A stretch of DNA of 64,000 nt, from positions 186,001 to 250,000 of the forward strand of contig NZ_SJNX01000004.1 of NCBI RefSeq assembly GCF_004331075.1. The letters are read 5' to 3'. The stretch is from Acinetobacter brisouioides (lineage in GTDB: Bacteria; Pseudomonadota; Gammaproteobacteria; Pseudomonadales; Moraxellaceae). Made by a program: the position numbers and the translations under genes. Shown here piece by piece: positions 8,322 to 18,974 of this stretch. Position 1 is the stretch's first letter. Every line of letters starts with the position of its first letter. Below the pieces are notes generated by a model that was not told where the DNA came from, searched no databases, and saw only the letters and a program-made list of their open reading frames with translations.

Positions 8322-10121
8322 TCACTCATGCAATACCTGATAAATCGTGCGTGCCATGACCTCTCCAAGCCCAGGCACCAAAGTCAGTTCTTTTTCCGAG
8401 GCGTTTAGCACCCCTTGTATTCCACCAAAATGTGTTAGTAAATCGCGGCGGCGCTTAGGCCCAAGCCCTGGAATCACTTCTAATACAGAACCTGCACGGC
8501 GTTTATCACGTTTGGCACGGTGCTTGGTAATCGCAAAACGGTGTGCTTCGTCACGTACCTGTTGAATCAGATGCAACGCTTTATGATCTTCTGCCAACTG
8601 GATTTTTCGTCCATCGGTAAAGTGTAAAGTTTCCAGTCCTGGTTTACGCCCTTCACCTTTAGACACACCAAGCATGAACGCTTCAAGCCCCAAGTCTTGC
8701 ATCACCTGCATCGCCATGTGCAATTGACCTTTACCGCCATCAATCAAAAGTAAGTCAGGCAAAGGTGCTTTTTTATAACGGCGGGTCAAGGCTTGACGCA
8801 TGGCAGCGTAGTCATCCCCTGCCTGAATATCTTCAATTGCAAACTGGCGATAATCGCGTTTACGTGCCCCACCCTGATCGAACACCACACAGGATGCAAT
8901 GGTGGCTTCGCCCATGGTATGACTAATATCAAAACATTCAATACGGTCGATCGGGCGTTCAATAATTTGCTCTAACTGATAAAAACGCTCGTGCAATTCC
9001 TGATGTTGATTCAGTTGCCCTTGAATCGCATGTTGTACATTCATTTGCGCCAGCTCAAGCCACTCGGCACGGGTTTCCCGTACATTCGGTTTAATCTGAA
9101 TTTTCTTCTGGAACTGCTGACTGAGTGCCTGTTCCAGCTCACTACGATCAGGTAGATCCGTATTCACGATCAATTCCTGTGGAATTTCATCGGCCACCTG
9201 AAAGTAAAAATTGGCAATAAAATCACTGAGCATTTGCCCCAGATCATCACTGAGCATATCGGGGAAATAGCTTTTTCCACCGAGCATACGCCCATTACGC
9301 ACATACATGATCTGTACACAGGTCACACCTGCCTGCTGTGCAATCGCCAAAATATCAGCTTCACCTTTGATTTTATACACGGCTTGCTGTGCTGAAACTT
9401 GACGCAATAATGCCAGTCGGTCACGATAAAACACGGCCTTTTCAAATTCTAATTGTGCCGCTGCTGCTTCCATATTTTGAATCAGTTCTTGATTTAACTC
9501 TTTCGTGTCACCCTGCAAAAAACGAATCGAGTTTTGCACATCTTGCGCATAGTCTTCAGGTGAAATCAGCCCGACACAAGGCGCGGTGCAACGTTTAATT
9601 TGATACTGCAAACAAGGGCGTTTACGCTGAGAAAAATAACTGTTTTCACACTGCCGTACATTAAACAGTTTTTGCAAAATCAATAAAGTATCGCGTGCAG
9701 CATAAGCACTCGGATAAGGCCCAAAGAATTTACCAATCTGATGTTTGCCCTTACCGCGTCCACTGGCAATCCGTGGATAAGGCTGATCGGCCGAAATGAA
9801 AATATACACATAAGATTTATCGTCCCGCAGCATGATGTTATACGGCGGGCGATGCAGTTTAATCAGGTTTTGTTCAAGCAATAACGCTTCAGTTTCAGAG
9901 CGCACCACCAGCGTTTCAATATCATAAATACGTGCAACCAAAGCCTGAGTTTTTGGATGTTCAATGGTTTTGACAAAGTAACTCGATACCCGATTTTTCA
10001 GGTTTTTGGCTTTGCCCACGTACAGCAGTTCACCCTCCTTACCCAGCATTTTATAAACCCCTGGCAATTGGGTCATTTGGGCAAGCAGTTGTTCAATGTG
10101 TTCGCGGGCGTTTGGGTTCAC
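8322..10121 (-). CDS. uvrC: Excinuclease ABC subunit UvrC
   Basis: 599 aa from the chosen GTG at 10121 ('[11 protein letters not shown]'). A longer TTG start at 10139 would add six residues and has a poorer upstream context. UvrC makes both incisions in nucleotide excision repair. Domains in order: GIY-YIG nuclease ('LPGVYKMLG', '[14 protein letters not shown]'), cysteine-containing linker, UVR motif that contacts UvrB (about 200-235), the RNase H-like endonuclease ('[11 protein letters not shown]' and '[10 protein letters not shown]' with catalytic Asp residues) and a C-terminal helix-hairpin-helix pair ('[13 protein letters not shown]', '[11 protein letters not shown]'). All parts are present and of normal length. 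pgsA follows. Confidence 0.95.
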   Translation of the reverse strand: MNPNAREHIEQLLAQMTQLPGVYKMLGKEGELLYVGKAKNLKNRVSSYFVKTIEHPKTQALVARIYDIETLVVRSETEALLLEQNLIKLHRPPYNIMLRDDKSYVYIFISADQPYPRIASGRGKGKHQIGKFFGPYPSAYAARDTLLILQKLFNVRQCENSYFSQRKRPCLQYQIKRCTAPCVGLISPEDYAQDVQNSIRFLQGDTKELNQELIQNMEAAAAQLEFEKAVFYRDRLALLRQVSAQQAVYKIKGEADILAIAQQAGVTCVQIMYVRNGRMLGGKSYFPDMLSDDLGQMLSDFIANFYFQVADEIPQELIVNTDLPDRSELEQALSQQFQKKIQIKPNVRETRAEWLELAQMNVQHAIQGQLNQHQELHERFYQLEQIIERPIDRIECFDISHTMGEATIASCVVFDQGGARKRDYRQFAIEDIQAGDDYAAMRQALTRRYKKAPLPDLLLIDGGKGQLHMAMQVMQDLGLEAFMLGVSKGEGRKPGLETLHFTDGRKIQLAEDHKALHLIQQVRDEAHRFAITKHRAKRDKRRAGSVLEVIPGLGPKRRRDLLTHFGGIQGVLNASEKELTLVPGLGEVMARTIYQVLHE

Positions 10122-10194
10122 GGCTGACTCAGTAATCAAAACATTTATGACAGTATGTAACGCCTGAACCCACAGATTTCAAGAATAAAATGAC

Positions 10195-10779
10195 TTAACG
10201 TGCCGCAGTATTACAATTCGCAAGTTCACGTGAACCACTGCGCCACTCAGCTCCTGCCGAATTGCTATAGCTACTGATTTTGCCAATTTTTGCTACTAAG
10301 TTACGGCAAGACTCAACCGACAAATCATTCCCCCAAGGGCCTGACATGCTGCATTCATGTCCATTACAGTCCCACATCACAGGCGCACCGCCTGAAATCT
10401 GTGTTTGAACTTTGCCACGATAGTGGCTTGCGGCATACCATATAGTTTCACCACGGTTGCTTGGGCGACTGGCTGCCTGATTACACTGATTCAAAGCAGG
10501 TGAACCCACTGACCACATGCGTCCCGCCGAATTGCCATAATAACGTAATTCACCGACTTTGCTTGCCAAGTTCTGACAAGACTCCAAAGACAAATCATTG
10601 CCCCAAGGGCCTGACATTTGGCATTCACGCCCATTGCAGTCCCATGTCACCCCTGCACCTCCTGAAATACGAATATTCACATTGCCGCGATGCTCTGAAC
10701 CCGCAAACCATGTCGTGGCATGCCCCAACACACTCAGCCCCAATGCTGCCAATAAAACTGCCAGTTGTTTGGTTTTCAT
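10195..10779 (-). CDS. Secreted protein with two tandem copies of a four-cysteine domain
   Basis: 194 aa with a clear Sec signal peptide (about residues 1-21, ending 'LGHA'). The mature part is two copies of one domain of about 80 residues (22-103 and 112-193), offset by exactly 90 residues. Shared features are W-D-C-N-G-x-E-C, 'MSGPWGNDLS', 'ESC.NL' and a final 'CN'; cysteines are C48, C53, C68, C99 and C138, C143, C158, C189. Even numbers of cysteines suggest disulfides in the periplasm or outside the cell. I recognise no characterised family and assign no function. A good ribosome binding site (GGGGAAAATAG) precedes the ATG. The next gene upstream is the LpxO-like gene, separated by its terminator. 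Confidence 0.85.
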   Translation of the reverse strand: MKTKQLAVLLAALGLSVLGHATTWFAGSEHRGNVNIRISGGAGVTWDCNGRECQMSGPWGNDLSLESCQNLASKVGELRYYGNSAGRMWSVGSPALNQCNQAASRPSNRGETIWYAASHYRGKVQTQISGGAPVMWDCNGHECSMSGPWGNDLSVESCRNLVAKIGKISSYSNSAGAEWRSGSRELANCNTAAR

Positions 10780-10869
10780 CTATTTTCCCCAAGATTATTC
10801 TGATGAATTTATCTCCAATTTTATGGATTATTTATTTTTAAACAATGAAAAAGAATATTTTTTATCCAT

Positions 10870-10899
10870 AAAAAAACGCCCATCATTGGGCGTTTTAAA
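10870..10899 (-). terminator. Terminator of the LpxO-like gene
   Basis: Stem AAAACGCCCA / TGGGCGTTTT with loop TCAT, followed on the minus strand by a run of T residues. It lies just past the stop codon at 10910. Confidence 0.85.
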
Positions 10900-10909
10900 T
10901 CACATGCTT

Positions 10910-11827
10910 TTATTTAAACACATAAGGACGAATAAAAATCAGGAAGAAAATTCCAAGCATCAGCGCCCATTTTAAAACGTAGTACAGCTGACGATTGGTT
11001 TTTTTCAAGGCTTTGGCTTTTAAACGAATCTGATACACATAAGCAAAGGCTTTATTTAACCCGCCTGTTTGATCACTTGTATCATTCGGTGAGCTTGCCG
11101 CAGTCATGACACTTTTACCAAACCAGTGGTTAAATTTTTCCATCAAACGGCTTTTGAGGGGACGTTCAACATCGGCAAAAAAGATAATTCGGTTTTGCTC
11201 TGTGGTATTTTCAGCATAATGAATATAAGTTTCGTCAAATACGACACTTTGCCCGTCACGCCAAGAATAGCGTTGACCATCGACATCAATAAAACAACGA
11301 TCATCATTCGGCGTGATTAAACCCAAATGGTAACGCAGTGAACCTGCATACGGGTCACGGTGACGAACCAGACGGCTATTTGGAGCAAGTTCAGTAAACA
11401 TTGCGGCTTTAATCGTTGGCAAAGTTTTTAGCAACGCCGTAGTTTTAGGGCAAAGCTCAGCTGCTGAAGGGTGTGCTGAGTCATACCATTTTAAATAAAA
11501 ACGTTTCCAACCCGTTTTAAAAAATGAGTTAAAACCTAAATCGTTGTAGCTGTCTGCTGCCTTAATTCCGCCACGCGAATACAATGCTTTGGCTTCATCA
11601 CGAATCATTTCCCAATTTTCATCAAGGACTTTCAGGTCTTTAAAGTATTGCGTTTCGATATAAGGCTGATTTGGCACTTTCGAAAAGGCATACATTAAAA
11701 AATTAATTGGTGCGAGCAAGGTTGAATGGTCAAAGAACTGACGATAAAACGAATGACGCACTTTGCCGCGATATTGGATATACAGTGCCGATATCACAAA
11801 AATCACTAAAATAATCCATTTAATCAT
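10910..11827 (-). CDS. lpxO: LpxO-like lipid A Fe(II)/2-oxoglutarate hydroxylase (aspartyl/asparaginyl beta-hydroxylase family)
   Basis: 305 aa, with an N-terminal membrane anchor (about 3-20) and another hydrophobic helix at the extreme C-terminus (about 285-302). The centre is an aspartyl/asparaginyl beta-hydroxylase fold: 'RLVRHRDPY' with H156 and D158, 'YIHYAENTTEQNRIIFF' with H203 and R213, the expected iron and 2-oxoglutarate ligands. LpxO enzymes add a 2-hydroxyl group to a lipid A acyl chain at the inner membrane, a modification tied to resistance to host peptides. Membrane anchoring and length fit LpxO better than soluble family members, but the substrate is inferred. Confidence 0.82.
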   Translation of the reverse strand: MIKWIILVIFVISALYIQYRGKVRHSFYRQFFDHSTLLAPINFLMYAFSKVPNQPYIETQYFKDLKVLDENWEMIRDEAKALYSRGGIKAADSYNDLGFNSFFKTGWKRFYLKWYDSAHPSAAELCPKTTALLKTLPTIKAAMFTELAPNSRLVRHRDPYAGSLRYHLGLITPNDDRCFIDVDGQRYSWRDGQSVVFDETYIHYAENTTEQNRIIFFADVERPLKSRLMEKFNHWFGKSVMTAASSPNDTSDQTGGLNKAFAYVYQIRLKAKALKKTNRQLYYVLKWALMLGIFFLIFIRPYVFK

Positions 11828-12531
11828 AGTGTTACTCAGAATTAATCAATGATTCGATCAGCCTTAAAAAAGCAACTGATTATCATGTTGTGAAATTTTA
11901 CCAAAAAAATAAAAACTTACTAGAGAAAAGGCTATTCTTAGAGGAATGTTTAAAAATAATTCTAACTTTGATTTTTATAAATTCAGGCAAAATCATTTTC
12001 ATTGATTATTGGGTAGATTGATCAATCACGCAATGATTATGCTGCTTTCATCACGATTTAGCCCATGTTTATTGTTGGATAATACCGCCTTATGTCACTT
12101 CAGTGTGCAGTCTCAAACCTCCATCTGAATTTGCTGATCGGTAATTTCTGGCGAGCCGTGTATTCGAGTTAAAGCTCTGTGGAATTTTGTATGCATCCTC
12201 CTTGTAGACCATCTATATAATTGACTCAAATGACAAAAAATACATTTTTATAATTTTTTTAAAACTCCCAGATGATATTTCTTCAAGTCAATGATTTAAG
12301 TCATGATAAATTCTAGAAACCTGTATTTTGCGTATGCATATTCAACAAAAAAACTGTCCAGTTCGCTTTTGATGCAAAAAATCAGTGACCATTGCGTCAC
12401 GGCTTGATACAACTCCAAGCATATTTTTTGTTTAGAGTTATCGTAAGATGAAAAGCATTCAATCATGCGTGCTTTGCACCATAACCCAATAACATCAACG
12501 TACAAGTCCTCCAAAAAAAGGAGATCAGGGC
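11828..12531. other. Long intergenic region upstream of fadBA
   Basis: About 700 AT-rich bases between two divergent genes. A TATAAT word at 12249-12254 lies downstream of a TTGACT at 12221-12226, but the 22-bp spacing is too long for a convincing promoter. The minus-strand frame at 12296-12514 has no ribosome binding site and no recognisable domain. The strong AAAAAAGGAGA ribosome site of fadB is at 12516-12526. I see no tRNA or clear fatty-acid operator. Confidence 0.45.
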
Positions 12532-14685
12532 ATGATCCACGCTGGCAATGCCATTACCGTCCAAATGCTACAGGACGGAATTGCAGAATTCCACTTTGAC
12601 TTACTCGGTGAGTCGGTTAATAAATTCAATAAAGCCACCATTGATGACTTCCAAGCCGCAATCGCTGCGGTACAAGCGCATCCTGAAATTCAAGGCTTGG
12701 TAGTAACCTCTGCCAAATCGACATTTATTGTCGGTGCAGACATTACTGAATTTGGGGAAAACTTTGCTCAAGGTGAGCAAGTGATTCAGGACTGGCTGGT
12801 AAGCATTCATCAAGTGTTTAACAGCTTTGAAGATTTGAATATCCCGAAAGTGGTTGCGATTAATGGCATGGCTTTGGGTGGCGGTTTTGAAATGTGTCTG
12901 GTCTGTGACTACCGCGTGATGGCACAATCGGCACAAGTCGGCTTACCTGAAATCAAACTCGGAATTTTCCCGGGCTTTGGTGGTACAGTGCGTTTAAGCC
13001 GTATCATCGGGATTGACAATGCGGTTGAATGGATTGCCATGGCGGTTCCGAAAAAACCAGATGCAGCACTTAAAGATGGTGCCGTTGATGCCGTGGTTGC
13101 TGATGACAAAGTCGTTGCCGCTGCCCTTGATTTGGTGAAACAAGCCATTGCAGGACGCTTGGACTGGAAAGCTAAACGTCAGGAAAAACTTGATCCTGTT
13201 AAGCTTAATCAAATCGAACAAATGATGGCATTTACCACCGCCAAAGCTGCGGTGCTATCCAAAGCCAACCCTGCCCAGTACCCAGCACCAAAACTAATGC
13301 TGGACTCATTGCAAGCAGGTGCAACACTCACTCGTGATGAAGCAGTCAAAATCGAAGCGCAAGGCTTTGCTAAAGCTGCGGTGACGCCACAGGCAGAAGC
13401 ATTAATTGGTTTATTCATTAACGATCAGGTTGTGAAAAAAGCCTCGAAAAAACACGAAAAAGGCGCACATCCGATCAACCAAGCTGCTGTTTTAGGTGCA
13501 GGGATTATGGGCGGTGGTATTGCCTATCAAGCTGCAAGTAAAGGCACGCCAATCATTATGAAAGACATTGGCAATCCACAACTCGCGTTGGGGATGTCAG
13601 AAGCCAATAAACTGCTGACCAAGCAAGTCGAACGTGGCAAACTGACAGCGGCAAAAATGGGTGAAACTTTGACCCGTATTCGCCCATCTTTAAGTTATGA
13701 CGAATTTAAAGAAGTCGATATTATCATTGAAGCCGTGACTGAAAATCCAAAAGTCAAAGAAATAGTTCTTGCCGATGCTGAAAGCAAAGTGCGTGATAAC
13801 ACCATTCTTGCATCCAACACGTCGACTATTTCTATTACCCGCTTAGCCAAAGCGCTAAAACGCCCAGAAAACTTTGTCGGCATGCACTTCTTTAACCCTG
13901 TGCATATGATGCCACTGGTCGAAGTGATTCGTGGTGAACACACTTCTGAAGAGGCAGTTGCAACGACTGTGGTGTTGGCTCAGAAAATGGGCAAAACCCC
14001 GATTGTCGTCAATGACTGCCCAGGCTTCTTGGTGAACCGCGTTCTGTTCCCTTACTTTGGCGCGTTCGATCTGTTGCTTAAAGACGGCGCAGACTTCCAG
14101 CAAATCGACAAAGTCATGGAAAAATTTGGTTGGCCGATGGGTCCTGCTTACCTCATGGATGTGGTCGGGATTGATACAGGCGTACACGGCGCTGAGGTCA
14201 TGGCGGAAGGCTTCCCTGACCGTATGAAACCAGACTTCAAAGGTTCAATTGAAACTTTATATGAAGCGAAACGTCTCGGTCAGAAAAATGATGTCGGTTT
14301 CTACAAATACGAACTCGACAAGAAAGGCAAAAAAGCCAAAATTGTTGATGCGACAACCTATGAGCTGATCGCCCCTGTTGTCACAGGTGAAAAACACGAG
14401 TTTGACCCGCAAGAAATTATTGACCGTATGATGTTGGCGCTATGCAACGAAACGGTTCGTTGTCTAGAAGATAAAATTGTTGCTACACCACATGAAGCGG
14501 ACATGGCCATGATTATGGGTATTGGTTTCCCTGCCTTCCGTGGTGGGCCATGCCGTTATGTCGACCAGACTGGCGTCGCTGAATACGTGGCACTGTGCAA
14601 CACCTATGCACATTTGGGCAAAGCCTATGAAGCACCGCAATTGCTGCGTGACATGGCTGAAAACAACAAGAAATTTTACGGTTAA
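12532..14685 (+). CDS. fadB: Fatty acid oxidation complex alpha subunit (enoyl-CoA hydratase / 3-hydroxyacyl-CoA dehydrogenase)
   Basis: 717 aa. Residues about 1-190 are the crotonase domain (oxyanion segments 'IVGADITEF' and '[12 protein letters not shown]', catalytic Glu in '[15 protein letters not shown]'). The NAD-binding domain begins near residue 320 with '[14 protein letters not shown]', and the dehydrogenase catalytic His lies in '[16 protein letters not shown]'. Duplicated C-terminal helical domains complete the protein. It performs the hydration and dehydrogenation steps of beta-oxidation and forms an alpha2beta2 complex with FadA, whose gene follows by 12 bp. A strong Shine-Dalgarno precedes the ATG. 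Length is standard for Acinetobacter and Pseudomonas FadB. Confidence 0.96.
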   Translation: MIHAGNAITVQMLQDGIAEFHFDLLGESVNKFNKATIDDFQAAIAAVQAHPEIQGLVVTSAKSTFIVGADITEFGENFAQGEQVIQDWLVSIHQVFNSFEDLNIPKVVAINGMALGGGFEMCLVCDYRVMAQSAQVGLPEIKLGIFPGFGGTVRLSRIIGIDNAVEWIAMAVPKKPDAALKDGAVDAVVADDKVVAAALDLVKQAIAGRLDWKAKRQEKLDPVKLNQIEQMMAFTTAKAAVLSKANPAQYPAPKLMLDSLQAGATLTRDEAVKIEAQGFAKAAVTPQAEALIGLFINDQVVKKASKKHEKGAHPINQAAVLGAGIMGGGIAYQAASKGTPIIMKDIGNPQLALGMSEANKLLTKQVERGKLTAAKMGETLTRIRPSLSYDEFKEVDIIIEAVTENPKVKEIVLADAESKVRDNTILASNTSTISITRLAKALKRPENFVGMHFFNPVHMMPLVEVIRGEHTSEEAVATTVVLAQKMGKTPIVVNDCPGFLVNRVLFPYFGAFDLLLKDGADFQQIDKVMEKFGWPMGPAYLMDVVGIDTGVHGAEVMAEGFPDRMKPDFKGSIETLYEAKRLGQKNDVGFYKYELDKKGKKAKIVDATTYELIAPVVTGEKHEFDPQEIIDRMMLALCNETVRCLEDKIVATPHEADMAMIMGIGFPAFRGGPCRYVDQTGVAEYVALCNTYAHLGKAYEAPQLLRDMAENNKKFYG

Positions 14686-14697
14686 GGAGCAGCGTGA

Positions 14698-15870
<1,173 letters not shown>

Positions 15871-15886
15871 TTTAAGCTTGAAAGAG

Positions 15887-15914
15887 AATCCCCGCTGAGT
15901 GCGGGGATTTTTTT
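15887..15914 (+). terminator. fadBA terminator
   Basis: Stem AATCCCCGC / GCGGGGATT with loop TGAGT, followed by a T run. It lies between fadA and the convergent acetyltransferase gene and overlaps the first bases of the latter's stop codon. Confidence 0.9.
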
Positions 15915-16416
15915 ATACGTGCTTCACCAAATGCAACAACCGAATATTCTCAAATAACGGCTGTCCCACATTCGCATCGATTGGATAATCTTCAGTTTCA
16001 CCTGTCAGCACATAACCCCGACGCAAATAAAACTCGATTAACTCGGTACGACAAGACAACACCGACATTTTAAACCCTGTAACCGCAAAATTTTCCTGAG
16101 CAAAATCTTCTGCAAACTGCAACACCTGTTTACCCAACCCTTGATTTTGCCGCTGTGGATGGGTGGTCAACATACCAATATAGGCCTGATCTTTATGTTT
16201 CTGCACATGCACACAGGCAACCAGTTCAGCAGCATCAAACAACAACAAGATTTTAGCGTCAGGAACAAATAAATCCTGAAGTTGCTGAGCAGATATCCGC
16301 TCGCCTGAAACCACATCAGCTTCTGATGTCCATCCACGCACATCTTGTGAGCGGTAAGATAGATTTACCAGTTTAACAATGTCTGGAATATGCTGTTTTG
16401 TTGCTTCTATAAACAT
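15913..16416 (-). CDS. GNAT-family N-acetyltransferase
   Basis: About 167 aa from the ATG at 16416 ('MFIEATKQHIPD'); an upstream in-frame TTG at 16422 is less likely. The GNAT core is visible: 'IGMLTTHPQRQNQGLGKQVLQFAE' carries the acetyl-CoA binding Q/RxxGxG/A motif, followed by 'LIEFYLRRGYVLTGETEDYP', the typical beta6-alpha4 segment. These enzymes move an acetyl group from acetyl-CoA to an amine or a protein N-terminus. The substrate cannot be predicted from the sequence. It stands as a single gene converging on fadA. Confidence 0.82.
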   Translation of the reverse strand: MFIEATKQHIPDIVKLVNLSYRSQDVRGWTSEADVVSGERISAQQLQDLFVPDAKILLLFDAAELVACVHVQKHKDQAYIGMLTTHPQRQNQGLGKQVLQFAEDFAQENFAVTGFKMSVLSCRTELIEFYLRRGYVLTGETEDYPIDANVGQPLFENIRLLHLVKHV

Positions 16417-16455
16417 GATCAATTCTGGTTTCTTGTATTTTATTTCAGCATTAGA

Positions 16456-17550
16456 TCATGCTTTTTCAAGCATTGACATTAAACATGGTGAAAAAAACAA
16501 TGAACCTCGATAAGCGCCTTGTATGGTTTTTACCATCACCATTGCCCATAACAGCACAATACATCCTGCAAAGCCTAAACCGATATACAACAAAGCCTGA
16601 CTCTGGATTTGCTGGGCAAGATTTAAAATCGCCAGATCAAACACACCCAAAGGAAAAGTCAGCCCCCACCATCCCAGATTAAAGCTCAACCCTGTACGGC
16701 TATGTTTATAGATCGTAAACAATGCGATAGCGAACCACCACAATCCAAAGCCCAGTAAAATAAAACTGATCCAAATACCAGCATAGTGCATCAAATTGCC
16801 GAGTTCGACCAAATGACACGCTGCCAAAATACGAGGGGCTTGTTGTCCCAAAAGCAGCAATGCCAGCGCACCTGTACCAATAGGCCCTAATGCCAGACAA
16901 ACCGACATTGCCATTTGCGCTTCAGGTAAGCGATGCAGTGCCAAACGCAGCAATAAAATCGTCAATACTGCAAATGCAGGTAAAACTGACATTCCCCATA
17001 AAACATAACAGCCAAAGAGTAAATTCATCGCAGCTTGACTGGCAGGAAAATGTGCCAACAGAACACCTCCAGAGCTTGCCACCACTTCTGCCGTCACAAT
17101 GGGCAATAACCAAATCGCGGTCATGGTGTTTAACTGATGCTGCTGATATACAAACATCAGCATCGGGACACCCACTGCCACAATCACCGCCAAGACGACG
17201 TCGACTCCCCATAAGAACTCAGCCAAGGCCAAATGTTGCGGCATGAATTTAATCAGACCATTGATGATGGTTGCCAATCCCATTGGAATCGCGCCAAAGA
17301 AAAATGCCATGCTTGAATGTTGAAAAATCTGTTTGGCTTCATGAAAATAAAAAAGCCAACGCAAGCTATACAACACGGCAAATAAGATAAACAGCACAAT
17401 ATTTGCCAGCCACAATATACGCGCCAACTCCTCACAAGATGCTGTCATTATCGGAGATGCACTCAAGAGTAGTGCGACGACTCCAGTTCCCATATTGACC
17501 GTGAACCAGTTTGGTGTGAAATGTCGAATCAACTGTTGTGGCTGTTGCAT
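16456..17550 (-). CDS. TDT-family (TehA/SLAC1-like) membrane transporter
   Basis: About 364 aa starting at ATG 17550 ('MQQPQQLIRHFTPNWFTV'), which has AGGA eight bases upstream; the longer TTG/ATG starts before it lack one. About ten transmembrane helices. 'FTPNWFTVNMGTGVVALLL' and 'LWGVDVVLAVIVAVGVPMLMFV' are the hallmarks of the tellurite-resistance/dicarboxylate (TDT) family, which includes TehA, the yeast sulfite pump Ssu1 and plant SLAC1 anion channels. It probably passes an anion such as sulfite or a dicarboxylate. No tehB or regulator adjoins it, so substrate is undecided. Confidence 0.85.
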   Translation of the reverse strand: MQQPQQLIRHFTPNWFTVNMGTGVVALLLSASPIMTASCEELARILWLANIVLFILFAVLYSLRWLFYFHEAKQIFQHSSMAFFFGAIPMGLATIINGLIKFMPQHLALAEFLWGVDVVLAVIVAVGVPMLMFVYQQHQLNTMTAIWLLPIVTAEVVASSGGVLLAHFPASQAAMNLLFGCYVLWGMSVLPAFAVLTILLLRLALHRLPEAQMAMSVCLALGPIGTGALALLLLGQQAPRILAACHLVELGNLMHYAGIWISFILLGFGLWWFAIALFTIYKHSRTGLSFNLGWWGLTFPLGVFDLAILNLAQQIQSQALLYIGLGFAGCIVLLWAMVMVKTIQGAYRGSLFFSPCLMSMLEKA

Positions 17551-17911
17551 CACAAACATCCTATGAATATTTGTGATTATCTTAGACCAAACCAATTATC
17601 AGTAAAATTGATTTATTTTTATTTAAAAAATAAGTTTTATAAATATAAAATACCTAAATCAAGCGGTCTATCCATCTATATACATTTATTCATTCGTCGA
17701 CTATCCCGAGGCTTTCAATTGCCCGCTTAAATATCTCATTTCCACAAACTCATGAATCCGTCTTTTTCACTGAAGGGAAATCGACTATTTTGCTGATAAA
17801 AATAAATACCGTTCTGTTATCGCTCAAATATCAGCAGGCTGTTATGGCACAGCTTTTCATTCCCCGATCTAAGCTTTACTATGCAAAGTCTATTTATCAG
17901 AGAATCTGAAT
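17551..17911. other. Divergent intergenic region, TDT transporter / FrnE
   Basis: About 360 bases of AT-rich DNA containing the two divergent promoters. I see no repeat, RNA gene or coding frame of substance. The last 20 bases before the FrnE ATG contain AGAGAATCTGAAT as a weak ribosome site. Confidence 0.4.
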
Positions 17912-18607
17912 ATGCGTGTAGATATTTGGTCAGATGTGGTCTGCCCATTTTGCTATATTGGCAAAAAGCGTTTAGAACATGTCGCACAAGAAGCAGGCAT
18001 TGAACTTGACATTCATTGGCATAGTTTTGAACTCGACCCAAATGCACCTGCTAAACATATGCTCAGCAACACCGAGCGTTTGGCACAAAAATACGGACGT
18101 AGTTTTGCCGAAATGCAAGAAATGGAACGTAATGTTGCTGCGCTTGCTGCCAGTGAAGGCATTGACTTCCAGTGGGAAAAAGCCAATTCAGGCAATAGTT
18201 TCAATGCACATCGCATTATTCATTTGGCACAAAGTAAAGGCCTGGGGAATCAAGCCAAAGAAGCATTCTTTCATGCCTACATGACCGAAGGTTTGGCGAT
18301 TGGTGAGCGTGAAGTCATCGAAGAAATTGCCTCACGTATTGGCTTAGATCATGCCGAAGTCGAGTATGTGCTCGATTCAGACGAGTTTGCTGAATTTGTG
18401 CGTCATGATGAAAAAATTGCGCATGAGCAACTGAACATTTCAGGCGTGCCTTTTTTTGTTTTTGAACAAAAGTTCGCACTTTCAGGTGCTCAGCCGCGCG
18501 AAATCTTCTTACAAGCCTTGCAACAGGCGACTCATATTCAACAGGATACCGATGCAGCTCGTTGTGATGATAAGCAATGTCAAATCCCACCTTCACCAGC
18601 GCAGTAA
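17912..18607 (+). CDS. DsbA-family oxidoreductase, FrnE-like
   Basis: 231 aa, no signal peptide, so cytoplasmic. The thioredoxin-fold active site C11-P-F-C14 lies right after the first strand ('DIWSDVVCPFC'), followed by a large helical insertion and a cis-proline region ('ISGVPFFVFEQKFALSGAQP'). That pattern is the FrnE branch of DsbA-like oxidoreductases, related to 2-hydroxychromene-2-carboxylate isomerase. The C-terminus adds a 'CDDKQCQ' tail with two further cysteines, also typical of FrnE-like proteins. FrnE of Deinococcus is a cytoplasmic disulfide isomerase tied to oxidative stress; a similar role here is inference. Confidence 0.87.
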   Translation: MRVDIWSDVVCPFCYIGKKRLEHVAQEAGIELDIHWHSFELDPNAPAKHMLSNTERLAQKYGRSFAEMQEMERNVAALAASEGIDFQWEKANSGNSFNAHRIIHLAQSKGLGNQAKEAFFHAYMTEGLAIGEREVIEEIASRIGLDHAEVEYVLDSDEFAEFVRHDEKIAHEQLNISGVPFFVFEQKFALSGAQPREIFLQALQQATHIQQDTDAARCDDKQCQIPPSPAQ

Positions 18608-18778
18608 ATCTGCGCTTTTCAAAAACCAGAAAATACCACACTATTCATATTAAATATTAATTATATAAACGAGTTATCAATTATTTAACGATCTAAAAAT
18701 GTTTTTATTAAACATATGTTTTAAACTGAATGAACTTGTTTATAATTAAAGCCATCTGTGCTTTTTCATCAGGCTACC

Positions 18779-18964
18779 ATGCTACAGTTACAAGAATTTT
18801 TACAAGAAAAAGTTCGCTATGATCAGCTGAATTTAGACGAACTGATCGAACTTGCAAACCACTATACAAATCAAGAGACTAAAGAATATCGGATGCTGGA
18901 ATTAGCCCTGAATCAGATACTGACACAATATCTCAACAAAGCTAAAAACTATATTAGCAAGTGA
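18779..18964 (+). CDS. Small hypothetical protein, first gene of a two-gene unit
   Basis: About 61 aa from ATG 18779 ('MLQLQEFLQEKVRYDQ'), with CAGG six bases upstream; an in-frame GTG at 18758 is less likely. Charged, helical sequence with no membrane segment or signal. A TATAAT-like word sits at 18741-18746. Its stop is 10 bp before the next gene, suggesting co-transcription and perhaps that the two proteins act together. I do not recognise a family. Confidence 0.7.
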   Translation: MLQLQEFLQEKVRYDQLNLDELIELANHYTNQETKEYRMLELALNQILTQYLNKAKNYISK

Positions 18965-18974
18965 GCTATTAACA

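Noticed and set aside
8017-8325. Minus-strand 102-aa frame between uvrC and pgsA
   Set aside because: It overlaps pgsA in another frame and shows no family features; the remaining gap is a normal intergenic spacer.
12296-12514. Minus-strand 72-aa open frame before fadB
   Set aside because: No Shine-Dalgarno, no recognisable domain, and it sits in the promoter region of fadBA.
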